Source: Symbiodinium sp. CCMP2592 (lineage: Eukaryota; Sar; Dinophyceae; Suessiales; Symbiodiniaceae). Taken from it: a DNA stretch of 64,000 nucleotides. Within the stretch, counting starts at the first letter, position 1, and each line of letters starts with the position of its first letter. Under the pieces are notes generated by a model that was given only the letters and a program-made list of their open reading frames with translations, had not been told where the DNA came from and ran no database searches. The stretch lies in NCBI GenBank assembly GCA_905221615.1, contig CAJNDT010000935.1, forward strand, positions 399,908-463,907. The letters run 5' to 3'. Shown piece by piece: positions 9,919 through 20,100 of the stretch. The translations under genes and the position numbers were made by a program.

Positions 9919-11030
9919 GTGTTTCACGGAATGCTTCTTTCATAAGAAGGTATCCAGTTTGAGCATTCGCCATTTCATAGGAAGATGCTTTTCTCATGAA
10001 GAGGTACTTCCTCAGAGACCTTGTCAAAAAGAAGATACTTATCTCAGGATAAGATACTTCTCATGCCCTCATACATTTGCCGTGTCGCAAGATGTCATGC
10101 TGGCATCAAGTGGAGCTAAGCTCTACAATCTTTTATGTGACAGTAAGCTTTCCGCCTGGAGAGGAAACCGAACACAAGTGGGCAACTTTCAAGCAAAAGT
10201 TTTCAGTTGAAGATCCGTTTGCGTTTTCGTGCGTGTTCTGCTCTTTTCATTGAAGCTGTCTTCAGGTGAGAGATGTATAGACTCTCTTCAAGTCGCAGAT
10301 GTAGCTCAATACTTCGCTAATTCGACCGAGAGCAATAACAGGCTAGTTGAATGCCGACTCCACGGCCATGCAGCTCTACGTGTTTTAAATTTGTGCCTGG
10401 TTGAAACACTGAATGTTACACATCCAGGTGCCTGTCTGTTTCACGTATCACTTGCATGTATCCATGCCTGTTGCTCAGGGTTCTAGTGCAGTGGACTACA
10501 GCTGTGCGCCTGTAGCAAAAGAGACACCTGAGTGCCTGTGTTCCTGTACGCCTAGCGAGGGGATACACGTCCAGGTTACATCTCAGGGGGGGAGGGGGAT
10601 GGGATTTTCGGTGTGGGAGGAGGGAAAAAGGGAGGTTAACACCTCCAAGCCCATCGAAACCCATCCAACACGCCGCCAGGGTCGGCGGATCTCCAATCCT
10701 TCACAACACGCACTAACAGAGCACCCTTATGGAACCGTTGTTAGTAGCCCTAAGTCCACTGTGGAACCTCTGTGGTAATACTTACAGGAACCCTGCCGAG
10801 GTCTCAAGGTTTCATAGACACCCTTACAGACGCACCCCTTTGCCTCTGCAGTTTAAGAACCTTACATCAGCCTTACAAAACTCATGAGGTGTTTAACAAC
10901 CACTGGGGAGTTCCGTTGAGGACACCCCAAGCCCTCAACCCAATAGAACCAGATACAGAAAGACACCCTTGTAACCTGCGCTTGTATCCTTATGAAACCC
11001 CTGAAACTAGACTGAAACCCAATAGAGCCC
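9919..11030. other. No gene seen; short hairpin near 10031-10060
   Basis: Follows the last stop of the broken gene. It contains recurrent GAAG-ATACTT/CATAAGAAG motifs at 9940-10060, including the inverted pair CTTATC..GATAAG. A G-rich patch lies at 10588-10604. I find no convincing coding segment, promoter or RNA gene. Heptamer-type CCCTAAA repeats are absent until about 11.1 kb. Confidence 0.5.
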
Positions 11031-11099
11031 GTTACAGCCCCTACAAAGCGCCCAAACCGTCTGAGACTTAGACCAAACTCACAAACCCGACCTGTTTCG

Positions 11100-11600
11100 G
11101 CGTATGCCCTACCCCTGAAGCCCTAAACCCTAAACCCTACCTGTTAACCCTAAGTCTGAAGCCCTTAATACTCGACCCTGCCTGTTTAACCCCGAACCCT
11201 AAACCTAAATCCTAGACCGCACCTGTTCAACCCTGAACCCTCAGCTTCATAATCCCTAAACCCTAAACTCTACCCGTTTAACCCTGAATCCTAAGCCCAC
11301 AAAACCCTAAAGCCTAAACCCTACCCGCTACCGCGCAAAAAGGCTCCTGCACTCTGCTTCCTCTGTGGCCCGGCGAGCTGAGGATCGGGCTGCGTGCCTT
11401 ATGGGATTCTCTGAAAAGTGTGGGTATTTTATTTTGGGGCCCTTATGAAAAGATCCTACTATTTAGGGTACTATATTTGGGTCCCCTATTTTCGGAAACT
11501 CCCTTATGGTTTAGGGTATAGGGTTTAGGGTTTAGGAGGGCTTATTTACTGGGTTTAGGGCTTCAGGGTTTAGTGGGTTTAGGGCTTAGGATTCAGGGTT
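11100..11600. repeat. Degenerate telomere-like CCCTAAA/TTTAGGG cluster
   Basis: CCCTAAA-type heptamers run to about 11330 and invert to TTTAGGG after about 11510. Between them lie a candidate exon (11343-11417) and a fragment of a short palindromic element (about 11453-11512). This is the left edge of heptamer-rich DNA that continues to 64 kb. The heptamer matches the plant/alveolate telomere motif, but these copies are short, degenerate and of both orientations, so this is interstitial and not a chromosome end. Confidence 0.85.
11343..11417 (+). CDS. Candidate short exon, unknown product
   Basis: Between acceptor AAAAAG|G and a GT donor, one frame reads LLHSASSVARRAEDRAACLM followed by GFSEK with GC-rich codons. 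The flanks are heptamer repeats. No family is recognised. It is called on coding look and splice context only. Confidence 0.3.
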
Positions 11601-12719
11601 TAGACAGTGCGTATCCTCTTGCTTGAATGGGGCTTTGCATGTTTTTCTTTTTTCATCATGTCATATGAAAGAGGTTTAAGGCTGTCTGCCGGTATTCTAT
11701 GAGTGGATTCAGCTCGTGAGTGCTTTCAATGGGTTGTAATTACATAATAAAAAAGTGATATCGATTTCGCTTGATTTCGTGCTTCAGAGATTACGGGCTG
11801 TATTTTTATGAAGGGGTTTAGGATTTACAGTTGGGGCTTTCAAGTTTTGGGTTTCAATAGGGTTTAGGACTTAGCGGGTTGGGTTTAAACAGGGGCTGGC
11901 TTTGATTTTAGGACTTGGGGATTAAGGTTTTACGTCTTTTAAGATTTAGGATTCGGGGTTTTGGTCTCCCGGGCTTTTAAGTTTATGCGTTCAGCTTTAG
12001 CAAGGGCTTTGGATTTAGGTTTCGGGCTTTGAGGGCTTGGCCTGACGACCTGAAATTTAGGCTTGTGGGTTCTGGTGGTTTAGGACCCAATATAAGGTCC
12101 GGCGTTTTGGGCACGGCTTGCCTATGGCACCAAAACTCACTTCTTGTTGGTGTCTTACGATGGATTCGTTATAGAGTTCCTGAAGTAGGGGTTGTTTACA
12201 GACAGAGCCGATATTGTGGTTGGCATCTGGGATTTGGATGTGGGGACTTGAGGGCTGAGCAATGTCGGCTTTGGTATATGGGGTCTAGGGTTCAACAGAC
12301 CAGTGTTGCTGTTCATGGTGTATGGCTCGGGGTAAAGGTGGGTTTAGGGTCGAGTGGCCCTATGATTCTGGGGGTTTGCAGGTTGAGGAAACCGAGAAGC
12401 ATCTGATCACATGCAGGTGGCACCGTGCTCATGTTTAGAGTTTCGAGTTTCGCGAAATCCCGAGCCATGAACGTTTAGTCATCAGGATATCGAGCCGTAA
12501 CTAAACCCTCCTCCTCAGCCTTGAAGATGTAGGTCTGAGTTCTGATGTACACAGCAAATAAGCACAGCAAATGAAGAACCCGTTGTTTGTCCTTGTTTAG
12601 CCCTTCCACAAGCCCTGTTTGCATCTGAGCAAGAGACATGAAACGATACGACACACAACACCAGCAGCAAGGGTTCTCTACAGGCTAGTCACAAAACCCC
12701 AAAACTCCGAACAGTAAAG

Positions 12720-12845
12720 ATGTCCATGGGTCGACAGGGCGATGAAGACGCTGAAGGCGAAGAGGAGGAGACTTTCGTGAAAAGGCCGGCGAGAGGATCT
12801 AGCGCGCTAGGCTTTATATTGGGAGGGGGGAATTTTTTGTTCAAG
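12720..12845 (+). CDS. Candidate first exon, 42 codons
   Basis: ATG at 12720 opens MSMGRQGDEDAEGEEEETFV, then KRPARGSSALG and a hydrophobic FILGGGNFLFK, ending at an AAG|GTTTTT donor in phase 0. An acidic N-terminus before a basic and then hydrophobic segment is typical of a membrane-protein start. No downstream exon can be assigned with confidence. Confidence 0.35.
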
Positions 12846-13308
12846 GTTTTTCTGATGCGGACCTCCGCAGTTTGCTTATGTGTCGGTGTTTGAACTCAGG
12901 GGGTTCATAATTCTCATGGTATGTATTTTACGGTGTTCAGCCTCGTTCTTAGGAACCTATATCTCGTGAAGCACCCTGATACACTGCTGTGTTACATACG
13001 GTTCGAAAGCCCGTTCAGAGTTGTTGACGATGTCCTTGCAAACTTTTTTCGCATCCTGGTTGTAATTCCCGCGTAGGACCCCGCACTGCAGCGGTAATCG
13101 GGGCCTCGATTGCGTTCAGTTTAGTATGGGGCTTAACGATTAGGATAACACTTGCTGTTTTCTATAGGGTCACAGCATATTGTTAATAGTAGGCTTCAGG
13201 AATATGGTTAGCAAGCCGGATTGAGTTGGGGGGATGTATAGTAGTATCACTATATCGGGACGGTAACAGGATATTACCTAGATCCCAGCCCTATATTCTG
13301 TACACCAG

Positions 13309-13388
13309 GGTGGCTTCGCCTTTCCGTGGTATCGACCTCGATGGAGACAAGCTGGACAACCTTGAAGAGTGGTACCAGGCCATCGATA
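13309..13388 (+). CDS. Candidate exon resembling a glutathione S-transferase C-terminal segment
   Basis: After acceptor ACCAG|G, one frame reads VASPFRGIDLDGDKLDNLEE then WYQAID, and ends at a GT donor (GTTCGGG). Many GSTs have a PF.GID..L..WY.A segment near the C-terminus; that similarity is my recollection of the family and is weak on 27 residues. Heptamer repeats begin directly after the donor. Confidence 0.35.
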
Positions 13389-13749
13389 GTTCGGGTTTAA
13401 GCTTTAGGGTTTAGGGGTGTTGGATCTAGGGGTTTAGGGTTGAGGATTTTCTTTCATGGGAACACATATTGCCTGGCAAAGGTTCTTGTGAGGCTTCTAT
13501 ATAGGTGTCCATAGTGTTGTTTAAGGCTTTGTCTTGTGGGTTCTGAGGAATTGGTTTCAAGCTACCACAATAAAGAATGCACTTTAAGTTCTGCAGTTAC
13601 ATGTCCCTGTTGTATGTACGTAGTACCCTATATACGCGGTCATGCTTGTAGTTCGACGTGGTGTTTAAATTTTGCGCAATATATATATTTATATGTATGT
13701 ATGTATGTATGTATATATATATATGTATATATATAATATTGATATTGAA

Positions 13750-13788
<39 letters not shown>

Positions 13789-15791
13789 TGCCATATATAT
13801 ACACATACATATATATATATATACCTTTGTATATTATGTGTGGCTTTCACCGAAAGCAAGGGTCTTGCGTTCCCAAAGTGTGCTCTGAAACTTGCGCATC
13901 GCATGTTCGGTTTTCATATGCCGTATATGTTTCTTGCATTAGTCCAGGGATAAGTGAGATGTGCACAAGTGATGCTTGTGCTTCGAGAGCAGCATTGCTA
14001 GATACGTGTAGCGGAGCGTCGAGTCGATGCGATGTCGCACGATGATTCCAGCAGGCACGCTCAGGGTCCTGCGCCCAGTTAGTATATACTTTGGCCCAAA
14101 CTACCTACATGGAGATTACTTTACGGCCAAAGTAACGGCCAATGTAAATACTGATGCCGAGAATTTGGACCCCTAGGGGAAGGAAGATTGTCAGTTCTTT
14201 CTGTGGCACGTGTTCGTAAATTCTCGCAACTGAGAATTCTCACGCTATCCCTGCCAGACGGCACGATGACTTCTATTCTCCCCTTGCCGCAGAAGCGGGT
14301 AACCCCTACATCGCAAACCTCCTGAAGACCCCAAATTTTCAGCACCCAAACCCCAAACCCCAAACCCTAAAGCCTAAACGCCTAAACCCTAAAGCCACCT
14401 GTCCTGACATCACGGTAGGCTATGTGCCCGTGACTTACCGGGCATGGCACATGCACTGCAACAGCAGACGTTTCGAGCCACGGGCCTTAAATCCGGAACC
14501 CCCAAACCCTAAACCCCCAGACCCCAAACCCCTAAACCCGAAACCCTGAACCCTCCACCTTGATGTTCGAATCCCTGAGCACTAAGTGCAAAGCCCTGAA
14601 GCCCCAAAACCCTTTTGGATCCTTGAAAGAACCCCAAACTCCAAACCCTAAACCCCACCCTAAACGATGAAAACGGGAGACTTCGGCTCCATCACCTACA
14701 GGAGACGATCAGTGGCAAGGGGGGTCCGCCAAAAGGGCACCTGGGCGAAAGGGCACCAAGGGCGGGATGAGGGTGGTTCTCTAAACTAGGGCCTCTTTAG
14801 AGCCTTTTTATGCGGGTGCCGTCCTGTTTTGGGGATCTAAGAGGGGTAGTAACCTATAGAACTGCCCATGAAGGTAGGTGGGGTCATCCGAAAGAAGAGT
14901 TTGCTTCTACGGGATTCTCAATCCTACCTACCTTCATCCCACCTGAGGCCCCCCAGAGGACAGCACGGGATTTCAGAGCCAAAACTTCTTTTAAGCTACC
15001 ATGACCTACTTTTTTCTAGGTTCTTACACTGAGGCTGAGAATCGTAATATAGTATGTGCAGGGGCCGCTTCAAGGTTTAAGTTTTGACAGCTCAGAGTAG
15101 ATTTTTTGGGCTTGGGGTTTAGAGTTTAAGGGCTTAGGGTTTCAGGTTTAAGGGTGTAGAGTGTAGGGTAGTGCTTTAGTTTTCTTTACAACGGTGGGGC
15201 GTAGACAAAAAAAATCCGAAGGTTTCAGTTTTGTGGGCTTTGGGCCAAGAGAGCTAGGACCAGTTGTAGGCAGCATGCACTTGCTCTGCTAGTTTACCTG
15301 AAGGGCCGATGTACCGAACAAGTATTTACTTTGACCCTAAAGTTGTCCTAATATGGTATTTGGGTCCAATGTGCTGTTTCTGTACATGGACCCTAGATTC
15401 TGCTTCGGCCTACAGCAGGGTTTAGGGTCTGGGCCCCAGGGTTGATCCGCAACCCCCTTGAAAGCTGAGTGGCACCCTAAACCCGAAACCCTAAAGCACA
15501 ACCCGTGAACCCTAAACCGTAGCTGTCAGCTTCGCCCTCACTTCAGTGGATCTGAAAGGCTTGATTGTTGTAAGGATGTACGGGTTACTGAACGGGTTCC
15601 TGCATAGGTTTTTCGGGCTTCGAATTTTGGCTTTTGGAGCTGGTTCGGGTTTCAGGGTTCGGCGTTGTGGGGTGGTTTCCTCGGGCAGCGGCATCGCGAG
15701 CGATTCCAGGCAAATTTATTGAGTTCTTCGCAAGATTTACTCAGTACTCTTGTATTATGGTGTGCCTTATGACTCTACTATAAGATATCCC

Positions 15792-15893
15792 TTAGAAGGG
15801 GCCCCCACCCTGTAACAGTGACTATAAGGATGATATTAGGGCCTTATTATATTCCTATTATACCACTATTACAGGGTGGGGGCCCCTTCTAAT
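15792..15893. mobile_element. MITE-like palindromic element, family A copy 1
   Basis: Terminal inverted repeats TTAGAAGGGGCCCCCACCCT...AGGGTGGGGGCCCCTTCTAA extend about 29 bp inward to AGTG/CACT with one mismatch. Total length is about 101 bp and there is no coding capacity. A second copy of the same length and internal sequence lies at 37986-38086, which shows this is a dispersed family and not a chance hairpin. Confidence 0.85.
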
Positions 15894-16890
15894 ATCCCCA
15901 AACCCGACTATATAGTAAGGTCCTCTGTCAGCTGGAACACTCCTGAAGCTATAGCACCATGCTGAGGTTCCTGCAGGATCTCGTCCTCAGGACCTCTCTT
16001 TGCCTGGCTTTGGGGGCTGAGGATCATTTCGGGTTTAGGTGGTTGGGCTTAATGAGGGCTTAGGGTTCAGGGTTTACCGTTGGGTTTAGGGTTTGATTCG
16101 CCACCAAGGTGCATGCACAGGCGTCCCCCTGAGCCACACACATTCACAACAAGCCCCGAAACCGAAACCTTGAACGCCGTGGTCCTGAAAACCTGATGAC
16201 ACATGTAATGTATCAACCGAGCACTTCATTGTCGCAAACCGATGATCGCATAGATAAATCCCTCAGCCGTAAACCTCGAGACCGCTGAGCCCTTAACCAT
16301 ATTTGCAATACGAGCACATTTGAAGCCCTAGCAAGTACTACATGCTTTTGTTGCATCTTCTTCTTTGATCCTTGTAGTAGCTCGTACTGGAATAACTTGA
16401 GACCCTAGAAGCAAACACCACGCACCCAACGCTGTTCAGGAGCTTCTTCGGAACTTGGCGAGACAACGGCTGGTTCAAGATGTCCAGGACAGCTGATTTG
16501 TTTTAGACACCTTTTTGAGGGTTTAGGGTTTGGAATTTGTCGCACAAACGCCGTCAATAGAATCCTCTCCAAGGTTTGATAGGGGCTTGAGCGTTGTTTT
16601 GGGTGCTGTGGGTACTTCTCAAGGGTGCTTGAACAATTTTGTAGGTCGCTTAGTACCTCAAAAACCCAACAGCACATCACATCCGATCTCTTGATACATG
16701 AAGATGAGGCGTATTTACACTCCCTCACACTCCTCCAATAATTTCTGAAGTTCAAAGTGCAGAAGCCCCACGACTAAGGGTTCAGGATTTTCATAAGCCT
16801 TCGTAATTATTGTCTTCTGTGCCCCTATAACCCAGAATGTTCAAAGTCTAAGAATCCCTAAAACCCTAAAACCTCAACCCGAATTCCTAT

Positions 16891-17054
16891 TGTGAAATTT
16901 CCCTGTCTTGAAGCGCCGTGTTGACATGTCCTCATGCGTGGATAGTTTTTGAGACAGTTCTGAACGCACCCTGTACGACAGACGTCTTGGGCTCAGACCA
17001 AAAAGTGCGCTCGTTGTGTGGTTGGACACTCACTAATCCAGTTCCTCCTTCAAA
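16891..17054 (+). repeat. 5' LTR (164 bp)
   Basis: Starts TGTGAAATTTCCCTG and ends CCTTCAAA. The boundary is fixed by the CCTAT duplication and by the adjacent primer-binding site. The 3' terminus is AA, not the usual CA. It presumably holds the promoter, but I see no clear TATA box; dinoflagellates often lack one. Confidence 0.95.
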
Positions 17055-17055
17055 C

Positions 17056-17067
17056 TGGTAGCGGAGC
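17056..17067 (+). other. Primer-binding site
   Basis: TGGTAGCGGAGC begins one base after the 5' LTR. TGG at this position is complementary to a tRNA CCA end, and TGGTAGC resembles the Ty1 site that pairs with initiator Met-tRNA. Which tRNA of this organism ends in GCTCCGCTACCA cannot be decided here. Confidence 0.7.
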
Positions 17068-17172
17068 TGTGAGGACAACCACTAGTGTTTCACCCCCGTA
17101 GAGCCTGTGGTCCGGGGTCCGTTGGGTAGAGTAGTGATAGTCGCGGCGCAAAGGCCCCTTCTATCTGAAGCC

Positions 17173-20100
17173 ATGAGCGTGGCAGGTTTGCGTTACCAGC
17201 CCAATCTCTGGTCACAGAACCTGAGCCCTGCAGAAACGAAAAGCGGTTCGTACATATACGACGGTACGGCTGCTGGCTTCCACGATTGGTGCTTCCGGAC
17301 ACAGATCCGTGTGCTGCAACATAAGGAGAAGCAGCGGCGAGAAGCTCTTAAGGACCTGCGATTTGCCGAGTCGGCAAGGGCCAAGAGCGAGTCACCAAGG
17401 AAGTGGCGTGGCAGGGCAAGTCAGGGGACCAGCGCATCGCCCACAGATGGGGATGGAAGCAGCGGTATACCCGCCAGTCCGTCCAGCGCAAAACGGACTA
17501 AGCCCGCGTCCGAGGCAGAAGATGAGGATGCGGAGTCGTTGCCGTCGCACCCCAGCCAAGTGGCGGGCGACGATGAGCAGGAGCCGGACACAGATCCGGC
17601 GGTGTACACCTTGCAAGACATTAAGGACGAGTCGCTTGATATGAGCGAATGCGTTAGCAAGATTTTGGAGGGTCTCCGAGGAGACGCCTTTTGCATCGCT
17701 CGCGACGTCGGCCTGGAACGTCTGCTACGCCATGATGGCGTCGACTACCTGATAGAAGAAATCAGGAGGCAAGCTTTCCCTCTTCAATCTGAAGAGGCGT
17801 CCGAACTTTTTCGTCAGGGACAGCTCCTGACGGGCCCACTCGCAAAGCAGCCCGGCGAGCCTATGTTGTCTTACATAGCCCGCCGAAAGCGGTGGTGGTC
17901 GACCTTGCGTGAGCTGGATCCTGATATTCGCCTTTCTGAAGCAATGAGGGCTAACCTCCTTGTTGAGCTTTCAGGGTTGGAAAGGAACGAACAGCTAATG
18001 GTCAAGACCGCTGCCCGCGTACACACCGTGGATGAGTACGCACGCGTCCTTGTTCAGCATCACTCAGTGGTGCATATGAAGGAACGTCTTCTTACCCAGA
18101 AGGACCCTAGTGGCCCAGGTAAGACCTGGAGACGTTTCGACGCTAAGCCGCAGTACCCTAAGTTTGGTTACATGGGGTATGATGGTAGTGCCGCAGAGTA
18201 TGGTCACCAGGAACAGCAGGAATCCGCGGAAGGCTACGGTGACGGCTACGGCGAGGAAGCATACCAGGCCACAGCGTCTGGGGGAGATGATGCGGATGAA
18301 TGGATTGATGATGAAGACCTAGCATTGCAACTCAACGCCTATACGGCAGTGGCATATGAAGCTGAGATTGACGATCTGGATGATTCCTATGCCGAGTCAG
18401 TTCAGCTTGCGTACGCGGCACAGACCGCCTTTGCCCAGGCAAAAGGGAAAGGAAAAGGGAAGAACAAGGGCAAGTCCTCCGGAAAATCCGGTGGGAAGGT
18501 CGTGCGTAGCAATTTGACTATTGCTGATCGTAAGGCCAAGTTGGCAGAGCTTAAGGCAAAAAGTAGGTGCCTGAAGTGCGGTGTGATCGGCCATTGGGCC
18601 GGAGATGCTGCCTGCAAGTTTAGCGGTAAGGGCAATGGCCCCAAGGGCACCACAACTCCAGCACAGTCTGGGGGAACTGCCAACGCAGCCGCAAAGCCGG
18701 CGGCGCCGAAGCCCCAGGCGTATTTCGCCGCAGTGGAGGAGGATGACGACACAGAGTGTGTCCACCTGTCGAATGCGAGCGCTGGTAGGCTCGAGGGTTA
18801 CCCAGCCAACCTTGAGCTGACTCCCTCAAGGACCAATACCGGCAAAGGCCGCGGCAATGAACCCCTCTTCTCACCGCAGCTTCGGCGCACAGCCGCCGCT
18901 AGGATCATGCGTGATAGCCCGCCTGAGGGTTCCGATCGCGTTTTCTCCTTTGGTCAGCATAAGGGTCTGACTTATGAGCGTGTTTTGTATACGTTTCCTG
19001 GATATGTTCTTTGGGGACGCACGCAGAAGTGCCCATCCATAAATTTGGCCGATTTCTTGGATTGGGTCACGGAGTACTTTGATGTGCGTGATGACAACCC
19101 CATTAGCATTACGAGAAGGGATGTCCCTCTCAGCCAGGAGCCCCCGCCTGAACCCTTTCAGCCCGAGGTTCGCCTCGCCGCGTCAGCTGCTTCGTCCAGC
19201 GAAGGCCCCCGGAAATGCCGGGGAGGTTGCAAGGAGTTCAACAAGTCGGGGAGTAACGCATACATAGACATGCGGACCTGTAAGAAATGCGGCACCGTCA
19301 CCAAGACGAAGAAAGAGAAGCCTGTCATAGACCAGGCCACATGCCCCCACACCTCCACCGAGAGGTCGGGTAGCAGTAGGAAGACCTCCCGCATTAAGTG
19401 CAAGCTTTGTGGGATGCTTCTAGATGAGCAGCCGCAGACCGAGCGAAAGGCTAGGGATGACGCAGCCACAGTGCTGCGGGAGTCCAACACCCTGGACTTC
19501 GATCTTCTGCGCAGCATAGTCGGCAGCACGGGGGACAGCCTCCCCGTAGAGGTAGTAGTTCCGGCTATTGCCCAGTTTCAAGAGACCATAGAGGGTCATT
19601 TCGTAACCGAGCCCGTGATATCTCGCGGTGACCTTCTCGCATACCTGCAAGAGGCCTTAGATGATCACTCTGCGTCATCGACCAACAACAGTTGGGAAGT
19701 GGCGTCGGCGAGATCGCGCTCCTCGAGGGCCTCCGCGACGAGGCACGCCTTCGTGGCTTTCACTGAGGGGGTCACAGATATCCATCCGGCTTTGGTTGAT
19801 TTGCCCGTAGTAAATATCTACGAGGATAAGCACGTATACGCCGTGTTGGATGAGGGCTGTAACTCGACTGTTCACGGTAGCGATTGGATAGCAAACGCGG
19901 CGGGGAAACTTGCGAACTTCGGTTACAGCACGAGGTTTAAACCTGAGGGCAATCGTACCTTCAAGGGTCTTAGCGGTGCTACCGAAACCCTGGGTAGCAG
20001 GACCATACCTTTCTCTATAATGGGATTGGAGCAGGACTTGAGAGTTCCGGGCGTCCTTGATTCTCACGAGATTAAGGGTACAGCCCCTCTCCTTTTGTCC

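Larger units (their letters stand above)
12846..16890. other. Heptamer-rich DNA with TA microsatellite; few coding traces
   Basis: Contains a (TA)n/(GTAT)n block at 13679-13825, CCCTAAA clusters at 14340-14660, an inverted repeat of ATGAAGGTAGGT at about 14865-14940, and the palindromic element at 15792-15893. Two possible coding scraps exist: an ATG ORF at 14668 (MKTGDFGSITYRRRSVARG) and a segment at 16405-16500. Both are too weak to call. No RNA gene is seen. Confidence 0.5.

Noticed and set aside
16405-16500. Cysteine-protease-like exon (GTWRDNGWFKM)
   Set aside because: A second frame of the same DNA looks equally coding, and no catalytic Cys or His exon was found nearby.
17107-17172. 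Start of ORF1 at the upstream GTG
   Set aside because: GTG starts are not expected in a eukaryotic retroelement; the first ATG in frame is at 17173.
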